From Solirubrobacterales bacterium (GTDB lineage: Bacteria; Actinomycetota; Thermoleophilia; Solirubrobacterales; 70-9): a stretch of DNA of 7,434 nucleotides. The stretch covers positions 1 through 7,434 of the forward strand of contig JAUQWL010000222.1 of assembly GCA_030835185.1 (NCBI GenBank). The letters are read 5' to 3'. Shown here one piece after another: positions 5,181 through 7,434 of the stretch. A program made the position numbers and the translations under genes. Each line of letters opens with the position of its first letter. Position 1 is the first letter of the stretch. The notes beneath the pieces were generated by a model, which was given only the letters and a program-made list of their open reading frames with translations, ran no database searches and was not told the origin of the DNA.

Positions 5181-6755
5181 ATGGAAAAGGTGAAGCTTTA
5201 CGATACGACGCTCAGGGACGGCATGCAGGGGCAGGGCATGTCGCTGTCGGCCGCAGAAAAGGTGCGCGTCGCGCACGCCCTCGACCGCATGGGCGTTGAG
5301 TTGATCGAGGCTGGATTTCCAGCGTCGAACCCGAAAGAGGCCGAACTCTTCGAACTGCTCGCGGTCGAGCAGTTCGAGCAGGCCGAGGTGTGTGCATTCG
5401 GCATGACCCGGCGCCGTGGCGTCGAGGCCGATCAGGACGAAGCCCTGCGGATGCTGGCCGACTCGTTCACTCCGGTAGTGACCGTGGTCGGAAAGACGTG
5501 GTCGCTGCACCTCGAGAAGGTGACGAAGGTCTCCCCGGAAGAAAACCTCGCGATGATCGAGGACTCGATCGCCTTCCTGACCGGGAACGGCAAGAGGGTC
5601 ATCTACGACGCCGAGCACTTTTTCGATGCCTGGCGCGAGGATCAGGACTACTCGATGGAATGCCTGAAGGCGGCGGTCGCCGGCGGCGCGGTCAACCTCA
5701 GCCTCTGCGATACGAACGGCTCCAGCCTCCCGAATCAGATCGCCTCCGCCGTCGCCGAAGTGGCAGCCGAGCTGGGCGGGGTCGAACTCGGAATCCACGC
5801 GCACAACGACGCTGAATGCGGTGTCGCCAACTCCCTGGCTGCGGTCCGGGAGGGTGTCAGGCTGGTCCAGGGGACGATCAACGGCTACGGCGAGCGCTGT
5901 GGCAACGCCAACCTCGTTTCAATCCTTCCGGCCCTTGAGCTCAAGATGGGCTACGAAGTGGTCGGACCGGAACGGCTGAGTGAGCTTTCGGCCACCTCCC
6001 ACTACATCGCCGAACTGCTGAACGTTCCCGTCGACCCGGATCAGCCGTACGTCGGCCGCAACGCGTTCGCCCACAAGGGGGGCATGCACGTGGCCGGAAT
6101 CGCCAGCGATGCACGTACCTTCGAGCACCTCGAACCGGAGCAGGTCGGTAACAGCCGCATGATTCTGCCGTCCGAGCTCTCGGGCAAGGCAACCGTGCTC
6201 GCCAGGGCGAAGGAGATCGGCCTCGATCTCGACGACGAGGCCGCCCGCAAGGCGATCACCGAACTGAAGAAGCGTGAGCACGAGGGTTACCACTACGAAG
6301 CGGCAGAAGCCTCATTCGACCTTCTGCTGCGCCGCTGCGCCGGAGAATACGAACCGCTCTTCAAGCTCGAGGGTTTCCGCGTACTGACCGAGATGCGCGA
6401 AGACGGCAGCGTTGTGACAGAGGCCACTCTGCGAATCTGGGTGGACGGCGAACGTCATCTCTGCGTGGCCGAAGGCAACGGCCCGGTCAACGCACTCGAC
6501 CAGGCCTTGCGCTCAGCGATCACCAGCCAGTACCCGCATCTGGCCGATATCGAGCTGACCGGCTACCGGGTCAGGATCCTCGATTCCGATCACGGAACCG
6601 GGGCCGGTACGCGTGTGCTGCTCGACTCCTCCGACCGAGAGGGCTCGTGGGGTTCCATCGGTGTTTCGGAAAACATCATCGAGGCTTCGTGGGAGGCCCT
6701 GGTCGACTCCCTCGAATACGCCTTCCCGAGGGAGACGGGCAAGGTCGCCCCGTGA
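5181..6755 (+). CDS. cimA: (R)-citramalate synthase (CimA-type member of the IPMS/homocitrate synthase family)
   Basis: CimA condenses pyruvate with acetyl-CoA to (R)-citramalate, the first step of the threonine-independent route to 2-oxobutyrate and isoleucine. The 524-aa length fits CimA (~500-530). The TIM-barrel opens with LYDTTLRDGMQGQGMSLS (6-23), including R12 and metal ligand D13. GIHAHNDAECGVANS (204-218) supplies ligands H206 and H208, and GYGERCGNANL (235-245) supplies N242. VGKTWSLHLEKV (103-114), EHFFDAW (145-151) and LCDTNGSSLP (175-184) are marks of the CimA-type branch rather than classical LeuA. AFAHKGGMHV (295-304) is the linker-region motif. Residues ~390-515 form the LeuA-type allosteric domain, so feedback control by an end product is likely. 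It could be mis-called as 2-isopropylmalate synthase, but the barrel motifs argue for CimA. The preceding leader may regulate it; the next gene overlaps its stop. Confidence 0.92.
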   Translation: MEKVKLYDTTLRDGMQGQGMSLSAAEKVRVAHALDRMGVELIEAGFPASNPKEAELFELLAVEQFEQAEVCAFGMTRRRGVEADQDEALRMLADSFTPVVTVVGKTWSLHLEKVTKVSPEENLAMIEDSIAFLTGNGKRVIYDAEHFFDAWREDQDYSMECLKAAVAGGAVNLSLCDTNGSSLPNQIASAVAEVAAELGGVELGIHAHNDAECGVANSLAAVREGVRLVQGTINGYGERCGNANLVSILPALELKMGYEVVGPERLSELSATSHYIAELLNVPVDPDQPYVGRNAFAHKGGMHVAGIASDARTFEHLEPEQVGNSRMILPSELSGKATVLARAKEIGLDLDDEAARKAITELKKREHEGYHYEAAEASFDLLLRRCAGEYEPLFKLEGFRVLTEMREDGSVVTEATLRIWVDGERHLCVAEGNGPVNALDQALRSAITSQYPHLADIELTGYRVRILDSDHGTGAGTRVLLDSSDREGSWGSIGVSENIIEASWEALVDSLEYAFPRETGKVAP

Positions 6756-7434
6756 TCGAAGACCCGGACGTGCCACTCTCTCTCGCCAGGCCCGAAATCG
6801 GCCCGGAAGAGGAGCGGCTCGTCCTCGAGGTCCTGCGGTCCGGACGGCTTTCGCTCGGCCCGATGCTCGAACGATTCGAGCGGGATTTCGCCGCCTGGCT
6901 CGGCGTTGATGACGCGATCGCCACCAGCAGCGGTACGACCGCACTGCACCTGGGGGTGCGGGCACTCGGCTGGGGACCGGGCGACGAGGTGGTGCTGTCG
7001 CCCTTCACGTTTGTGGCGAGCGCCAACTGTCTGCTCTACGAGGGGGTGCGGCCGGTTTTCGCCGACATCGACCCGGTGACGCTCAACCTAACGCCGGAGT
7101 CGGCTTCGGAGAAGGTCGGCCCCGCAACGAAGGGCCTGCTGCCGATCGATATTTTCGGCTACCCCTGTGACATGCCCGGCTTCGAGACACTCGCCGCAGA
7201 AAAGGGACTCTCGATCCTCGAGGATGCCGCTCAGGCGCTCGGGGCGGTCGACCGGGAGGGAAAGAAGGCCGGCAGCAGGGGGTCGCCGACCGCATTCGCT
7301 TTCTACGCGAACAAGCAGATGACAACCGGGGAGGGCGGCATGATCATCCCCGGGGACCCCGGAGAGGCAGAGCGCTTCAGGTCCGAGCGCAACCAGGGCA
7401 GAGCGGTCGACATGGACTGGCTCGATCACGACCG
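6752..7434 (+). CDS. DegT/DnrJ/EryC1/StrS-family PLP aminotransferase, 3' end cut by the window
   Basis: The frame opens at GTG 6752, overlapping the cimA stop by 4 nt (GTGA), and runs to the window edge: 227 complete codons of a protein that is usually 360-400 aa. It is a fold-type-I PLP enzyme of the sugar-aminotransferase/dehydratase family. The N-terminal pattern PEIGPEEERLVLEVLRSGRL (14-33) is typical, as are ATSSGTTALHLGVRALG (57-73), PGDEVVLSPFTFVASANC (76-93), PVFADIDP (101-108), IFGYPCDM (134-141), EDAAQALGA (157-165, with PLP-contacting D158 and Q161) and FYANKQMTTGEGGMI (184-198). K188 is the expected Schiff-base lysine, so it is a transaminase rather than a lysine-less dehydratase. 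Members usually aminate nucleotide-linked keto-sugars; the substrate here is unknown. A weak AAGG at 6741-6744 and the overlap suggest coupling to cimA. Confidence 0.95.
   Translation, partial: MIEDPDVPLSLARPEIGPEEERLVLEVLRSGRLSLGPMLERFERDFAAWLGVDDAIATSSGTTALHLGVRALGWGPGDEVVLSPFTFVASANCLLYEGVRPVFADIDPVTLNLTPESASEKVGPATKGLLPIDIFGYPCDMPGFETLAAEKGLSILEDAAQALGAVDREGKKAGSRGSPTAFAFYANKQMTTGEGGMIIPGDPGEAERFRSERNQGRAVDMDWLDHD

Noticed and set aside
4947..5804. A 285-codon minus-strand frame spanning the ilvE end, the leader and the start of cimA
   Set aside because: It covers two strongly supported + strand genes and shows no family features. It results from codon bias on the opposite strand.

Overview
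The window is a compact, high-GC stretch with all genes on the + strand. It carries a branched-chain amino acid block in the order regulator - leuC - leuD - (possible small ORF) - leuB - ilvE - (leader region) - cimA - aminotransferase. High GC, strong G/C preference at third codon positions, GTG and TTG start codons, and a regulator that may be read from a leaderless transcript all suggest an actinobacterium-like genome. A deep lineage such as Thermoleophilia/Solirubrobacterales is my best guess, but it is an impression from protein character and gene order, not shown by a marker gene.

Layout: 17-688 encodes an XRE-type helix-turn-helix protein with a C-terminal cupin. leuC (700-2085) follows 11 nt later and leuD (2132-2698) after a 46-nt gap. 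The 196 nt between leuD and leuB hold a 56-codon open frame (2704-2874) with coding-like composition but no recognised family. leuB (2895-3983) starts at TTG behind a good ribosome binding site. A 100-nt gap with a weak promoter-like hexamer precedes ilvE (4084-5034, GTG start). The 146-nt gap between ilvE and cimA is the most structured non-coding stretch. A 19-codon mini-ORF rich in Leu/Ile/Val starts on the last base of the ilvE stop codon, its own stop lies in a hairpin, and three further hairpins follow, two of them mutually exclusive. cimA (5181-6755) comes next, and a DegT/DnrJ-type aminotransferase overlaps its end by 4 nt and runs off the window.

How the genes work together: CimA condenses pyruvate and acetyl-CoA to (R)-citramalate. 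LeuCD isomerises it and LeuB oxidises and decarboxylates it to 2-oxobutyrate, the isoleucine precursor. LeuCDB do the same chemistry on isopropylmalate for leucine, and IlvE carries out the final transamination to Leu, Ile and Val. The window therefore holds a complete set for threonine-independent 2-oxobutyrate formation plus shared leucine enzymes. No separate leuA (2-isopropylmalate synthase), ilvB/N, ilvC or ilvD is present in the window.

Most of the window is ordinary amino acid metabolism. The parts worth a second look are the attenuator-like leader before cimA, the small ORF between leuD and leuB, the XRE-cupin gene as a possible local regulator, and the coupled DegT-type gene. I see no mobile elements, CRISPR arrays, tRNA or rRNA genes.
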